From Micromonospora zingiberis (GTDB taxonomy: Bacteria; Actinomycetota; Actinomycetes; Mycobacteriales; Micromonosporaceae), in assembly GCF_004331455.1 (NCBI RefSeq), contig NZ_SJJR01000012.1, forward strand, positions 1 through 64,000: a DNA stretch of 64,000 nt. The letters are read 5' to 3'. The notes beneath the pieces were generated by a model. That model was not told the origin of the DNA. It made no database searches and saw only the letters and a program-made list of their open reading frames with translations. Below are positions 41,471-49,548 of the stretch, one piece after another (the first letter of the stretch is position 1; each line of letters starts with the position of its first letter). Position numbers and translations under genes: made by a program.

Positions 41471-43912
41471 TCAGTCGGAGGTGCCCCTGCTCGGTGCTGC
41501 CTCTCGCTCGGAGCTGACCTTGCTCGGTTTGGCGCTGCGCTCGTCGGTGGTCGGCTTGGTCGGCCGCTTGCCGTTTTCGCCGGTGCTGGTGATCTTGGTC
41601 GGGGTGGCGTCCCGGCCGCCCGTGCCGGGGACTGCCGCCACAGTGGGTTCGCCGTCGACGCCCGCGCTCGCGGTGCCGCCGTCGACCGTGGTCGGGTCGG
41701 CGGCCGGCTTCGTCGGTGAGGCATCCTCGACCGTGGTGACCGGCTCACCGACCGGCTTCGTCACCGGTCCGACGCCATCGCCGGCCGGGACACCACCGTC
41801 GGCGGCGGCGTTGGCCGCAGCGACACCAGAGCTGGCCGCAGCGACACCAGCGTTGGTCGCGGCGACACCAGCGTTGGTCGCGGGGACACCAGCGTTGGTC
41901 GCGGCGACACCAGAGTTGGCCGCAGGGACACCAGCGTTGGTCGCGGCGACACCAGAGTTGGCCGCAGGGACACCAGAGCTGGTCGCAGGGACACCGACGT
42001 TGTCCATGGCGGGCCGGTGGCCGTTGGTCGTCGTGTCGGCGGGAACGGCGACGGGGCCGCCGCCGTTGGCCGACGGGCCGTCCACGGTACGGGCGACGTC
42101 GGCGGGCGTCGGCGCTGCGACGGGTGCGGCCGAGCCGGCGGGGGCCGGTGACGTCGGGCCGGCGGAAGTGGTGGCCGACTCCAGCCGCAGTTCGAGCAGC
42201 TTGCGCTGCAACTCGTCGGACTCCTGCCGGGACTTCCAGGTTTCCTGGCGCAGGTCGGCGAGCTGCTGCTGAGCCTTGGCGATCTCCAGCATCACCTGGG
42301 CGAGTTGCTGCCGGCCCGCCGCCGCCTCCTGCTGGGTCGCGGCCAGGTGTTGCTGCGTGGTGGCCAGGTGTTGCTGGGTGGTGGCCGCGTACTCCTCGAA
42401 CTGGCGGCGGGAGGAGGCGACGTACTCGTCGGCCTCGCGGCGGGAGGTGGTGGCGAACTCCTCGGCTTCACGTCGGGTGGTGGTCGCGTACTCCTCGGCC
42501 GCGCGGCGCTGCTCGACCGTCTCGGTCTCGGCCTGGCGCAGTAGCTCGCCGGCCTGCTCGTCGGCCCGTGCGCGGACGGCGGCGGCCTCCTCCTCGGCGG
42601 CCTGGCGGACCTGGTCCGCGCCCTGCTCGATCTCGTTGCGGCGGGCGGTGTACTCCGACTCCAACTCCGTGCGGCGAGTCTCGAACCCGGACTCCAGCTC
42701 GGCGCTGCGGGTGCGGATCTGCTCCTCCAGCTCGGCGGTGCGCGCGTCGATCCGCTGTTCCAGCTCGGCACTGCGCGCCTTGTACTGCTTCTCCAGCGCC
42801 TCGCGGCGGCTGGTGAACTCGCGTTCGGCGGTTGCCCTGCGCTGGGCCAGTTCCTTGTCCGCCGCCTCGCGCCGGCCGTTGACCTCCCGCTCCACACCGG
42901 CCCGCCAGGCACCCAACTCCTGCTGCGCCTGGGATCGCGCGTGCTGCACGTACCCCTCGGTCTCGGTGCGCATGCGTTGGGCGTACGCCTCGGTCTCGGC
43001 CCGGGTGCGCTTGGCCGCCTCGGTGGCCTGGGTGGTCAGCCGCTCGGTCTCCTGGCGGGCCTTGTTGCGGGCGGCCCGCCCGGCCTCGGCGGCGTCGTCG
43101 ATGATCTGTTTGGCCTCCCGCTGGGCCTTGGCGTGCGTGGCCCGGCCGGCCTCGGTGGCCTGGTCGACCAGGCGCTTGGCCTCCTGCTGGGCCTTGGCGT
43201 GCACCTCCTTGGCCGCCTCGCGCAGCTGGGTCGCCTCCTGCTGGGCCTTGGCGTGCACCTCGCGGGCCGCCTCGCGCAGCTTGGTCGCCTCCTGCTGGGC
43301 CCGGCTGTGGATCTCCTTGGCGGCGTCCCGTAGCTGCGTGGCCTCCTGCTCGGCCTTGGCCAGCGCCTCCTGGGCGCTCTTGCGCAGCCGGGCGGCCTCC
43401 TCCTTCGCCGCCTTGCTGGCCGCCTCCGACTCGGCGCGACGAGCGGCGGCCTGCCGCTCCTCCTCGGCCCGGCGGGCGGCGAGGGCGATCTCGAAGTCCT
43501 TGAGCGCCTCGGCCGCCTCGGCCCGGGCCTCGTCGATGATGTGTTCGGCGGCGGCCCGGCGAGCCTCGATCTCCTCGTTCGCGACGGCGAGGATGTCCTC
43601 GGCCTGCTCCTCGGCCAGCGCCAGAATCTGCTCGACCCGGGGACCGAGGTGCCGGAACGCGGCCCGGTCGACCACGGCGACCTGCTTGCGTACCGCGGCC
43701 AGATCGCGCTGGAGCACCTCGACCTGGCCGGCCAGCTTGTGGATCTGGGCGAAGGCCTGTTCCCGTTCGGCCTCCAGCGCCGCGATCTCGTGCTCCGCAC
43801 GAGCGACGTACTTCTCGACCTGTCGTTTGTCGTACCCCCGCAGGGCGGACTCGAAGCTGGGCTCCGTGGTCACGTCCCCGCCGAGAGCGAACAGTTCCTC
43901 GCCGTGCGACAT
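41471..43912 (-). CDS. Long coiled-coil protein, DivIVA-like N-terminus (Scy/FilP type)
   Basis: The 813-residue protein starts with a DivIVA-like segment (FESALRGYDKRQVEKYVARA, about 20-40), continues as an almost unbroken coiled coil to about residue 620, and ends in a low-complexity tail with 7-residue TNAGVAA-type repeats and a Lys/Ser-rich end. The rod contains 18-residue repeats such as AQQEATKLREAAREVHAK. Together with the next gene it resembles the Streptomyces Scy and FilP cytoskeletal proteins of tip growth, which also neighbour the epimerase-thiolase-meaB genes. ATG at 43912 abuts a GGGAG. Confidence 0.82.
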   Translation of the reverse strand: MSHGEELFALGGDVTTEPSFESALRGYDKRQVEKYVARAEHEIAALEAEREQAFAQIHKLAGQVEVLQRDLAAVRKQVAVVDRAAFRHLGPRVEQILALAEEQAEDILAVANEEIEARRAAAEHIIDEARAEAAEALKDFEIALAARRAEEERQAAARRAESEAASKAAKEEAARLRKSAQEALAKAEQEATQLRDAAKEIHSRAQQEATKLREAAREVHAKAQQEATQLREAAKEVHAKAQQEAKRLVDQATEAGRATHAKAQREAKQIIDDAAEAGRAARNKARQETERLTTQATEAAKRTRAETEAYAQRMRTETEGYVQHARSQAQQELGAWRAGVEREVNGRREAADKELAQRRATAEREFTSRREALEKQYKARSAELEQRIDARTAELEEQIRTRSAELESGFETRRTELESEYTARRNEIEQGADQVRQAAEEEAAAVRARADEQAGELLRQAETETVEQRRAAEEYATTTRREAEEFATTSRREADEYVASSRRQFEEYAATTQQHLATTQQHLAATQQEAAAGRQQLAQVMLEIAKAQQQLADLRQETWKSRQESDELQRKLLELRLESATTSAGPTSPAPAGSAAPVAAPTPADVARTVDGPSANGGGPVAVPADTTTNGHRPAMDNVGVPATSSGVPAANSGVAATNAGVPAANSGVAATNAGVPATNAGVAATNAGVAAASSGVAAANAAADGGVPAGDGVGPVTKPVGEPVTTVEDASPTKPAADPTTVDGGTASAGVDGEPTVAAVPGTGGRDATPTKITSTGENGKRPTKPTTDERSAKPSKVSSEREAAPSRGTSD
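41806..42000. repeat. 21-bp coding minisatellite
   Basis: About nine units of GCGTTGGTCGCGGCGACACCA and variants, encoding heptads TNAGVAA, TNAGVPA and ANSGVAA in the tail of the coiled-coil protein. The unit length keeps the frame. Confidence 0.85.
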
Positions 43913-44088
43913 GCTCCCATCCTCACACGCATCGGGCCCTCCTGGGGCGATACGGACGCCCCGGTTGGGAGCTACTTCACGTGCCCAGGTGGGCGGTCGT
44001 CGTAGGGGCCGCGAATGCAGGGCGGCGCGGGGTGTCACCGATCACCCGGTGTCACCCCGCGCCGTGGATCATGCCCCGGTGGTCGTGG

Positions 44089-45351
44089 TCAGCTGGAGGT
44101 TTCCGCGGCCACCTTTTCCTCGGCCCCGTCCGCCGTCTTGGCCGCCGGCTTGTCGGCCGCCGCGGCGTTGTTGGGGACACCCGGAACGATGCCGGCCAGG
44201 CCGGAGAGCATCTGACCGAGCTGCGAGGTGACGGCGTCCTTCTGCCGGGTGAGGTCCTCGACCTCGCGGCGGGCGGCCTGGGTGGTCAGCTCCGCCTCGG
44301 TGCGGGCCTCGTTGAGCAGGCGCTGGGATTCGGCACGGGCCTCGTTCAGCGTCCGCTCGGCCAGCGCCTTGGCCTTCTCGACCGTCTCGGTCGCGTTGCG
44401 CTCCGACTCCACCCGCCGGGCCTCGGCGCGCTGCTCGATCTCCTTGGCCCGATCCTGCGCGGCGCGGGCCCGCTGCTCGGCCTCGCCGACCAGCTTCTGG
44501 GTCTGGGCGACCTGAGCGGCGTGCCGCTCCGACTCCTCGCGCTCGGCCTTCTCCCGCCGCTCGGCGAGTTGCAGCTCCAGGGCCTGGAGGTCCTTGTCGC
44601 GCTTGTCGCGGGCGTCGGTGAGCAGCTTGGTCGCCTCGGCGCGCTTCTCCTCGGCCTCACGGGCGGCCTTGGCCCGCTGCTGGGTGATCTCCCGCTCGGC
44701 GGTGGCCCGCAGGGTGGCCACCTCCCGCTCGACCGTCGACTTCAGCTCGGCGACCTCGTGGGCGGTCACCGTACGCAGCTGCTTGGTCTCCCGGTCGGCG
44801 TCGGCGCGCAGCGTGTCGGCCTCGCGGCGGGCCTGCACCCGAACCTCGGCGGCCTCCCGCTCGGCGGTGGTGCGGACGTTGCCGGCCTCCCGCTCGGCGG
44901 TGGCCTTCATCGCCGCCGCCTCGGCGCGTGCCTTGTCGGTGATCTCGCGCGCTTCGAGGCGGGCGGCGGAGAGGATGCCCTCCGACTCGCGCTTGGCCTC
45001 GTTGCGGTGATCGTTGGCCTGCTCCTCGGCGAGCCGGAGAATCTGCTCCACCCGGGTGCCGAGGCCGGACAGCGTGGGGCGGCTGTTCTCCTCAAGCTGC
45101 TTGCTGGTGTCGGTGAGCTTCTGCTCCAGGGCGGTGAGCCGCTGCTCGGACTGGCGGAGCCGGCGCTGCGCGTCGTTGAGCGCCTGCTCGGCGTCGGCGC
45201 GGTCCTTGTTGGCCTGACTCAGCGCGGCGTTCAGCCGGCCGATGAAGTCGTCGACCTGGCCGGTGTTGTATCCGCGCAGGCCAACCGTGAAATCGGGCTG
45301 CGAGTTCGCGTTATCGAAGAACGCGAGAGGGGAGGACTGCTGCTGGGGCAT
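44089..45351 (-). CDS. Coiled-coil protein, DivIVA-like N-terminus (Scy/FilP type)
   Basis: The 420-residue protein has a DivIVA-like N-terminus (FTVGLRGYNTGQVDDFIGRL, about 20-40) and a coiled-coil rod (about 45-385) rich in Glu, Arg and Ala, with repeated AEREAAEVR-type units of about 11-17 residues. A short Gly/Pro/Ala tail follows. It lies 176 bp upstream of the longer coiled-coil gene on the same strand. By position it corresponds to the gene next to the epimerase in Streptomyces. A role in polar growth or hyphal shape is inferred. Confidence 0.82.
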   Translation of the reverse strand: MPQQQSSPLAFFDNANSQPDFTVGLRGYNTGQVDDFIGRLNAALSQANKDRADAEQALNDAQRRLRQSEQRLTALEQKLTDTSKQLEENSRPTLSGLGTRVEQILRLAEEQANDHRNEAKRESEGILSAARLEAREITDKARAEAAAMKATAEREAGNVRTTAEREAAEVRVQARREADTLRADADRETKQLRTVTAHEVAELKSTVEREVATLRATAEREITQQRAKAAREAEEKRAEATKLLTDARDKRDKDLQALELQLAERREKAEREESERHAAQVAQTQKLVGEAEQRARAAQDRAKEIEQRAEARRVESERNATETVEKAKALAERTLNEARAESQRLLNEARTEAELTTQAARREVEDLTRQKDAVTSQLGQMLSGLAGIVPGVPNNAAAADKPAAKTADGAEEKVAAETSS

Positions 45352-45732
45352 TGGGACATACTGGCAGACCCCCCGGGGTGCTTCGCAAGAGCGTGCCGCC
45401 CTTTGCCGTCCTCATTACATGGTCAACTCGTAGGGTCACCGGAACCCGGTGCCGACGGGCGATCTTGCCAGCTCGGGGACGAGCCCGGCGGCACGGAGCG
45501 TGACGTGAAAAGGCGTCGTGGGGTTACGGATCCCCGTGCTTTGTTTCCATCCTGGGCGGTTCCCGCGAATGGGCGCCGGCTCGGGGTGTGGAAAGCCAAT
45601 GCGGGTCACCGAATGGCCATCGGTGGCTCGTCCGTCAGGCCAGGGTCGGCGGAACCGGTTGATCGTGTTACGTCGGTCGATGAACGTGATCGCATCCGCC
45701 GACCCACCGTACGGTGGTCGCCCGCGCTCGGG
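45352..45732. other. 381-bp gap without a recognised gene
   Basis: Holds the promoter side of the coiled-coil gene and the 3' side of the epimerase gene. No start, codon bias or terminator stands out, apart from the short palindrome ACCGGAACCCGGT near 45437. Confidence 0.4.
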
Positions 45733-46212
45733 TCAGGGCTCGTGGTGCGCGGCGGGCTCGACGAGCTCGACCAGGACGCCGCCGGCGTCCTTGGGGTGGA
45801 CGAAGTTGATCCGTGAACCGGCGGTGCCACGCCGGGGCGCGTCGTACAGCAGCCGCAACCCACGGTCGCGCAGCGCCGCGCAGGCCGCGTCGATGTCAAC
45901 CACGGTGTACGCCACCTGCTGCACGCCCGGTCCGTTGCGGTCGAGGAACCTGGCGATGGTCGACTCGGGGGTCAGCGGGGCGAGCAGTTGCAGGCAGCCG
46001 CCGTCCGTGGTCGGCCCGACCGCCAGCATCGCCTCCCGTACGCCCTGCTCGGTGTTCGTCTCGGTGTGTACGCACCGCATGCCGAACGTCCGCGCGTAGA
46101 AGTTGATCGCGGCGTCGAGGTCGGCCACCGCGATCCCGACATGATCGATGCGGAGCAGGCCAAGGTCTGTGACATAGTCGGCAGCGGGCTCGACGGGGGA
46201 GTTGTTAGGCAT
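45733..46212 (-). CDS. mce: Methylmalonyl-CoA epimerase
   Basis: The 159-residue VOC protein interconverts the (R) and (S) forms of methylmalonyl-CoA. Characteristic stretches are RIDHVGIAVADLDAAINFY, QQVAYTVVDIDAACA and the terminal GGVLVELVEP with the metal-ligand Glu. ATG at 46212 is used because the preceding seven codons overlap a shared operator. Divergent from the thiolase-meaB operon, 61 bp away, with one copy of the 18-bp palindrome between them. Confidence 0.93.
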   Translation of the reverse strand: MPNNSPVEPAADYVTDLGLLRIDHVGIAVADLDAAINFYARTFGMRCVHTETNTEQGVREAMLAVGPTTDGGCLQLLAPLTPESTIARFLDRNGPGVQQVAYTVVDIDAACAALRDRGLRLLYDAPRRGTAGSRINFVHPKDAGGVLVELVEPAAHHEP

Positions 46213-46224
46213 GACGCTAGTCTG

Positions 46225-46242
46225 ACCGAACAATCGTTAAGG
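46225..46242 (-). promoter_or_regulatory. Candidate acyl-CoA operator, site 3
   Basis: Read on the minus strand: CCTTAACGATTGTTCGGT. It lies 12 bp before the mce start and 31 bp before the thiolase start, so one site could control both divergent units. Confidence 0.6.
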
Positions 46243-46273
46243 CGTACAGGTCGGCACCCCCTCGGAGGCAGGT

Positions 46274-47473
46274 ATGGCTTCGGTGATCGTCAGCGGCGCG
46301 CGAACCCCGATGGGGCGCCTGCTCGGCAACCTCAAGGACCTACCGGCGACGAAGCTCGGTGGCATCGCCATCTCCGCCGCGCTGCAACGGGCCGGGGTCG
46401 CCCCCGATCAGGTGCAGTACGTGATCATGGGACAGGTGCTCCAGGCCGGCGCCGGGCAGATTCCGGCCCGCCAGGCGGCCGTGGAAGCGGGCATCCCGAT
46501 GTCCGTACCGGCCCTGAGCATCAACAAGGTCTGCCTCTCCGGCCTGGACGCGATCGCCCTGGCCGACCAGCTCATCCGGGCCGGCGAGTTCGACGTCGTG
46601 GTGGCCGGCGGCATGGAGTCGATGACCAACGCCCCGCACCTGCTGCTCGGCCAGCGCGGTGGCTACAAGTACGGCGACGTGACGCTCAAGGACCACATGG
46701 CGCTCGACGGGCTGACCGACGCCTGGGACTGCTGCGCGATGGGCGAGTCCACCGAGCGGCACGGCAGTACGCGCGGCATCACCCGGCAGGAGCAGGACGA
46801 GTTCGCCGCGGCCAGCCATCAGCGTGCCGCCGCCGCGCAGAAGAACGGCCACTTCGCCGACGAGATCACCCCGGTGGTCATCCCGCAGCGCAAGGGCGAC
46901 CCGCTGGTGATCAGCGAGGACGAGGGCATCCGGCCGGACACCACCGCCGAGTCCCTGGCCAAGCTCCGCCCGGCCTTCGCGAAGGACGGCACCATCACCG
47001 CCGGCAGCTCGTCGCCGATCTCCGACGGCGCCGCCGCGGTGGTCGTGATGAGCAAGGCGAAGGCCAACGAACTCGGCCTGACCTGGCTGGCGGAGATCGG
47101 GGCGCACGGTAACGTCGCCGGCCCGGACAATTCCCTGCACTCGCAGCCGTCCAACGCCATCCTGCACGCCCTGCGTAAGGGTGGGCTGACCGTCTCCGAT
47201 CTCGACCTGATCGAGATCAACGAGGCGTTCGCGCAGGTCGGCATCCAGTCCGCCCGCGACCTCGGGGTCAGCTCGGACAAGGTCAACGTCAACGGCGGCG
47301 CGATCGCACTGGGCCACCCGATCGGCATGTCCGGCGCCCGGCTGGTGCTCACCCTCGCGCTGGAACTCAAGCGGCGTGGCGGTGGTACCGGCGCGGCGGC
47401 GCTCTGCGGCGGTGGCGGCCAGGGCGACGCCTTGATCATCCACGTCCCGGCCCAGGCCGAGGGCGGTCAGTGA
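46274..47473 (+). CDS. Acetyl-CoA C-acetyltransferase (thiolase)
   Basis: The 399-residue thiolase condenses or cleaves acyl-CoA units. The nucleophilic Cys87 is in NKVCLSGLDAI; NEAFAQVG, the GHPIGMSGAR His motif and the second active-site Cys in ALCGGGGQGDA are intact. GGAGGCAGGT precedes the ATG. Its stop overlaps the meaB GTG (GTGA), so the two are coupled. Confidence 0.95.
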   Translation: MASVIVSGARTPMGRLLGNLKDLPATKLGGIAISAALQRAGVAPDQVQYVIMGQVLQAGAGQIPARQAAVEAGIPMSVPALSINKVCLSGLDAIALADQLIRAGEFDVVVAGGMESMTNAPHLLLGQRGGYKYGDVTLKDHMALDGLTDAWDCCAMGESTERHGSTRGITRQEQDEFAAASHQRAAAAQKNGHFADEITPVVIPQRKGDPLVISEDEGIRPDTTAESLAKLRPAFAKDGTITAGSSSPISDGAAAVVVMSKAKANELGLTWLAEIGAHGNVAGPDNSLHSQPSNAILHALRKGGLTVSDLDLIEINEAFAQVGIQSARDLGVSSDKVNVNGGAIALGHPIGMSGARLVLTLALELKRRGGGTGAAALCGGGGQGDALIIHVPAQAEGGQ

Positions 47474-48474
47474 ACGATTCGAACGGCAAGGGGCTGGCCG
47501 GGGTGACCGGACCGGTGCGCCGTAGTCGGGACGTACCGATGCTGGTGCAGCGGGCTCGGGACGGTGACCCGCGCGCGGTCGCCCGGCTGATCACGCTGGT
47601 GGAGTCGGGCGACGAGACGCTGCCCGAGATCGCGGCGGCGCTCGCCCCGTACGGCGGCCAGGCCCAGGTGGTCGGCCTGACCGGCTCGCCCGGGGTGGGC
47701 AAGTCGACCACCACCAACGAGTTGGTACGCGCCCTGCGGGCCCGGGGCCGCCGGGTCGGGGTGCTCGCCATCGACCCGTCCAGCCCGTTCACCGGCGGGG
47801 CGATCCTCGGTGACCGGGTGCGGATGCAGGACCATGCCACCGACCCGGGCGTCTACATCCGCTCGATGTCCAGCCGGGGGCACCTCGGTGGGCTGTCGGC
47901 GGCCACGCCGCAGGCGGTGCGGGTGCTGGAGGGCGCCGGCTGCGACGTGGTGCTGGTGGAGACCGTCGGCGTCGGGCAGGCCGAGGTCGAGGTGGCCTCG
48001 CTGGCCGACACCACGCTGGTGCTGCTCGCCCCGGGCATGGGCGACGCGATCCAGGCGGTGAAGGCCGGCATCCTGGAGATCGCCGACATCTTCGTGGTCA
48101 ACAAGGCCGACCGGGACGGCGCCGACGCGACCGTCCGGGACATCCAGGGCATGATCGCCCTGGGTGAGCGCGGTCCGGGCGAGTGGCGGCCGCAGGTGGT
48201 GCGCTCGGTGGCCGCCCGGGGCGAGGGGATCGACGACATCGCGGCGGCGATCGACAAGCACCGTGGCTGGCTGGTCGAGCACGACGAGCTGCGTCGGCGC
48301 CGTGAGGCGCGGGCCGCCGCCGAGATCGAGGCCATCGCGCTGGGCGCGCTGCGTGCCCGGATCGGCTCGCTGCGCGACGGTACGCACCTGCCGACGCTCG
48401 CCGCCGAGGTGGCCTCCGGTGCCACCGACCCGTACGCCGCCGCCGACACCCTGCTCGCCCAGCTCACCCGCTAG
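47470..48474 (+). CDS. meaB: Mutase chaperone MeaB (G3E GTPase)
   Basis: MeaB/ArgK GTPases load and protect adenosylcobalamin in acyl-CoA mutases. The 334-residue product has Walker A GSPGVGKST (72-80), the metal-binding DPSSPFTGGAILGDRVRM, VETVGVGQAEVEV and the NKAD guanine motif. GTG start overlaps the thiolase stop. The mutase large subunit gene follows 1.1 kb downstream, after a degenerate insertion-sequence region. Confidence 0.95.
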   Translation: MNDSNGKGLAGVTGPVRRSRDVPMLVQRARDGDPRAVARLITLVESGDETLPEIAAALAPYGGQAQVVGLTGSPGVGKSTTTNELVRALRARGRRVGVLAIDPSSPFTGGAILGDRVRMQDHATDPGVYIRSMSSRGHLGGLSAATPQAVRVLEGAGCDVVLVETVGVGQAEVEVASLADTTLVLLAPGMGDAIQAVKAGILEIADIFVVNKADRDGADATVRDIQGMIALGERGPGEWRPQVVRSVAARGEGIDDIAAAIDKHRGWLVEHDELRRRREARAAAEIEAIALGALRARIGSLRDGTHLPTLAAEVASGATDPYAAADTLLAQLTR

Positions 48475-48483
48475 TGTCCTGAC

Positions 48484-48660
48484 TCGCGGATCTTGTTGGT
48501 CGGAGAGGTCGGTCGAAGTTCGACGAGTCGTGCAAGGCGTGGCAGCGGGTACCGAGCATGTCGTACCTGGCCCCTTGGTCGCGCCACTGCCCGCGCCGTT
48601 GAAGCCGCGTTCGACCTGGCTGCGTTGCTCGTCCACAGCACGGTCCACCATCGCTGGTCG
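48484..48660 (-). pseudogene. Degenerate transposase C-terminal remnant
   Basis: Translations of the minus strand give VERGFN in one frame and QWRDQGARYD in another, matching the order of the C-terminal VERxFNRLKQWRGxATRYDK stretch of IS5/IS1182-type transposases. A frameshift separates them and the frames are riddled with changes. This is a short decayed insertion-sequence relic. Confidence 0.55.
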
Positions 48661-48689
48661 GCCTCCCGGCCAACACCGCCGACCCTAGC

Positions 48690-48745
48690 CGCGGATCTTG
48701 GTTCGGATCGGCCCCCATGGCGGCCGTCTCGTACCAAGATCCGCG
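48690..48745. repeat. Hairpin related to the MITE internal stem
   Basis: CGCGGATCTTGGTTCGGA and CTCGTACCAAGATCCGCG form a long imperfect inverted repeat. The ATCTTGGTNCGA core is the same as the internal stem of the two MITE-like elements, but the 14-bp terminal repeats are absent. Confidence 0.7.
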
Positions 48746-48824
48746 AGACAGAACCTAGGCCGCCACAGCGTCCGCCCGGCCCTCACGACGCCAGCGCTCC
48801 CCGCCCCCGCCCGCCGTCGGCGTC

Positions 48825-48891
48825 GATCATGCACTTCTTGCCTGGGCATAAGGTGTGAAAGTGATTCTTCGGCGACCGAAACTGCATGATC
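48825..48891. repeat. Inverted repeat GATCATGCA/TGCATGATC
   Basis: Perfect 9-bp arms 49 bp apart bracket an A/T-richer segment containing GTGTGAAAGTGATTC and TTCGGCGACCGAA. It looks like another small palindromic element. No gene is supported between 48661 and 49040. Confidence 0.6.
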
Positions 48892-49040
48892 AACGGTGTT
48901 CAGGGGTTGGCGGCCACGTCGGTCAACCTGGGGCGGTGGAGGGGGTGTGCGGGGTGAGGTGTCCACTGCGGAGGCAGCGGGGCGGCTAGGCTCGCACCGT
49001 CCCGCAGCGCGCGGGGGCGGTGGGAGCGCCGGGAGCGAGC

Positions 49041-49445
49041 ATGGACCACGAGATGACGCAGGAGTTGCCGATGACGCCGGACGCGGTGGCGGGTGGTCGT
49101 ACGCACATCTCCGACGAGGTGGTGGAGAAGATCGCCGTGGCCGCGGCGAAGGCGGTGCCGGGCGTGGTGGAGCTGGGTGGGGACATCGCCCGGTTCTTCA
49201 ACGCGGTGCTCGACCGCGTCGGGTTGGATCAGGTGGGTGACGCCCGGCGGGGGTGCTCGGCGCACGTCACCAACGACGCGGCGGTGATCAACCTGGTGAT
49301 CGTCACCGACGCCGGGCACCCGGTGCCGGAGGTGACCGCGGCGGTACGGGCCGCGGTGACCCAGGCGGTGGAGGCGTACGGGCTGCGGGTCGACGAGATC
49401 AACATCCGGGTGGACGACGTGGCCATCGAGGGCCCGGCGGTCTGA
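49041..49445 (+). CDS. Asp23/Gls24-family envelope stress protein
   Basis: The 134-residue product has the Asp23 pattern: THISDEVVEKIAVAAAKAVPGVVEL, INLVIVTDAGHPVPEV and VDEINIRVDDVAI. Family members are membrane-associated alkaline or envelope stress proteins. ATG at 49041 is 6 nt after GGAG. It lies between the IS remnant and the mutase gene. Confidence 0.85.
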   Translation: MDHEMTQELPMTPDAVAGGRTHISDEVVEKIAVAAAKAVPGVVELGGDIARFFNAVLDRVGLDQVGDARRGCSAHVTNDAAVINLVIVTDAGHPVPEVTAAVRAAVTQAVEAYGLRVDEINIRVDDVAIEGPAV

Positions 49446-49481
49446 TTCCGGGCAGCTCGGGTTACCCGTCGGTACGAACTT

Positions 49482-49499
49482 CCTTATCGATCGTTCAGG
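49482..49499 (+). promoter_or_regulatory. Candidate acyl-CoA operator, site 4
   Basis: CCTTATCGATCGTTCAGG, 49 bp before the mutase start. The palindrome extends to 24 bp (49479-49502, 10 of 12 base pairs), the most symmetrical of the four sites. Confidence 0.65.
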
Positions 49500-49548
49500 A
49501 AGGGCTCTACACTCGACGTGCAGTCGAGGACTCAGGAGGAGCCCGGAG

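Noticed and set aside
48690..48745. Third full copy of the MITE-like element
   Set aside because: Only the internal stem is related; the 14-bp terminal repeats and conserved blocks are missing, so it is listed as a separate hairpin.
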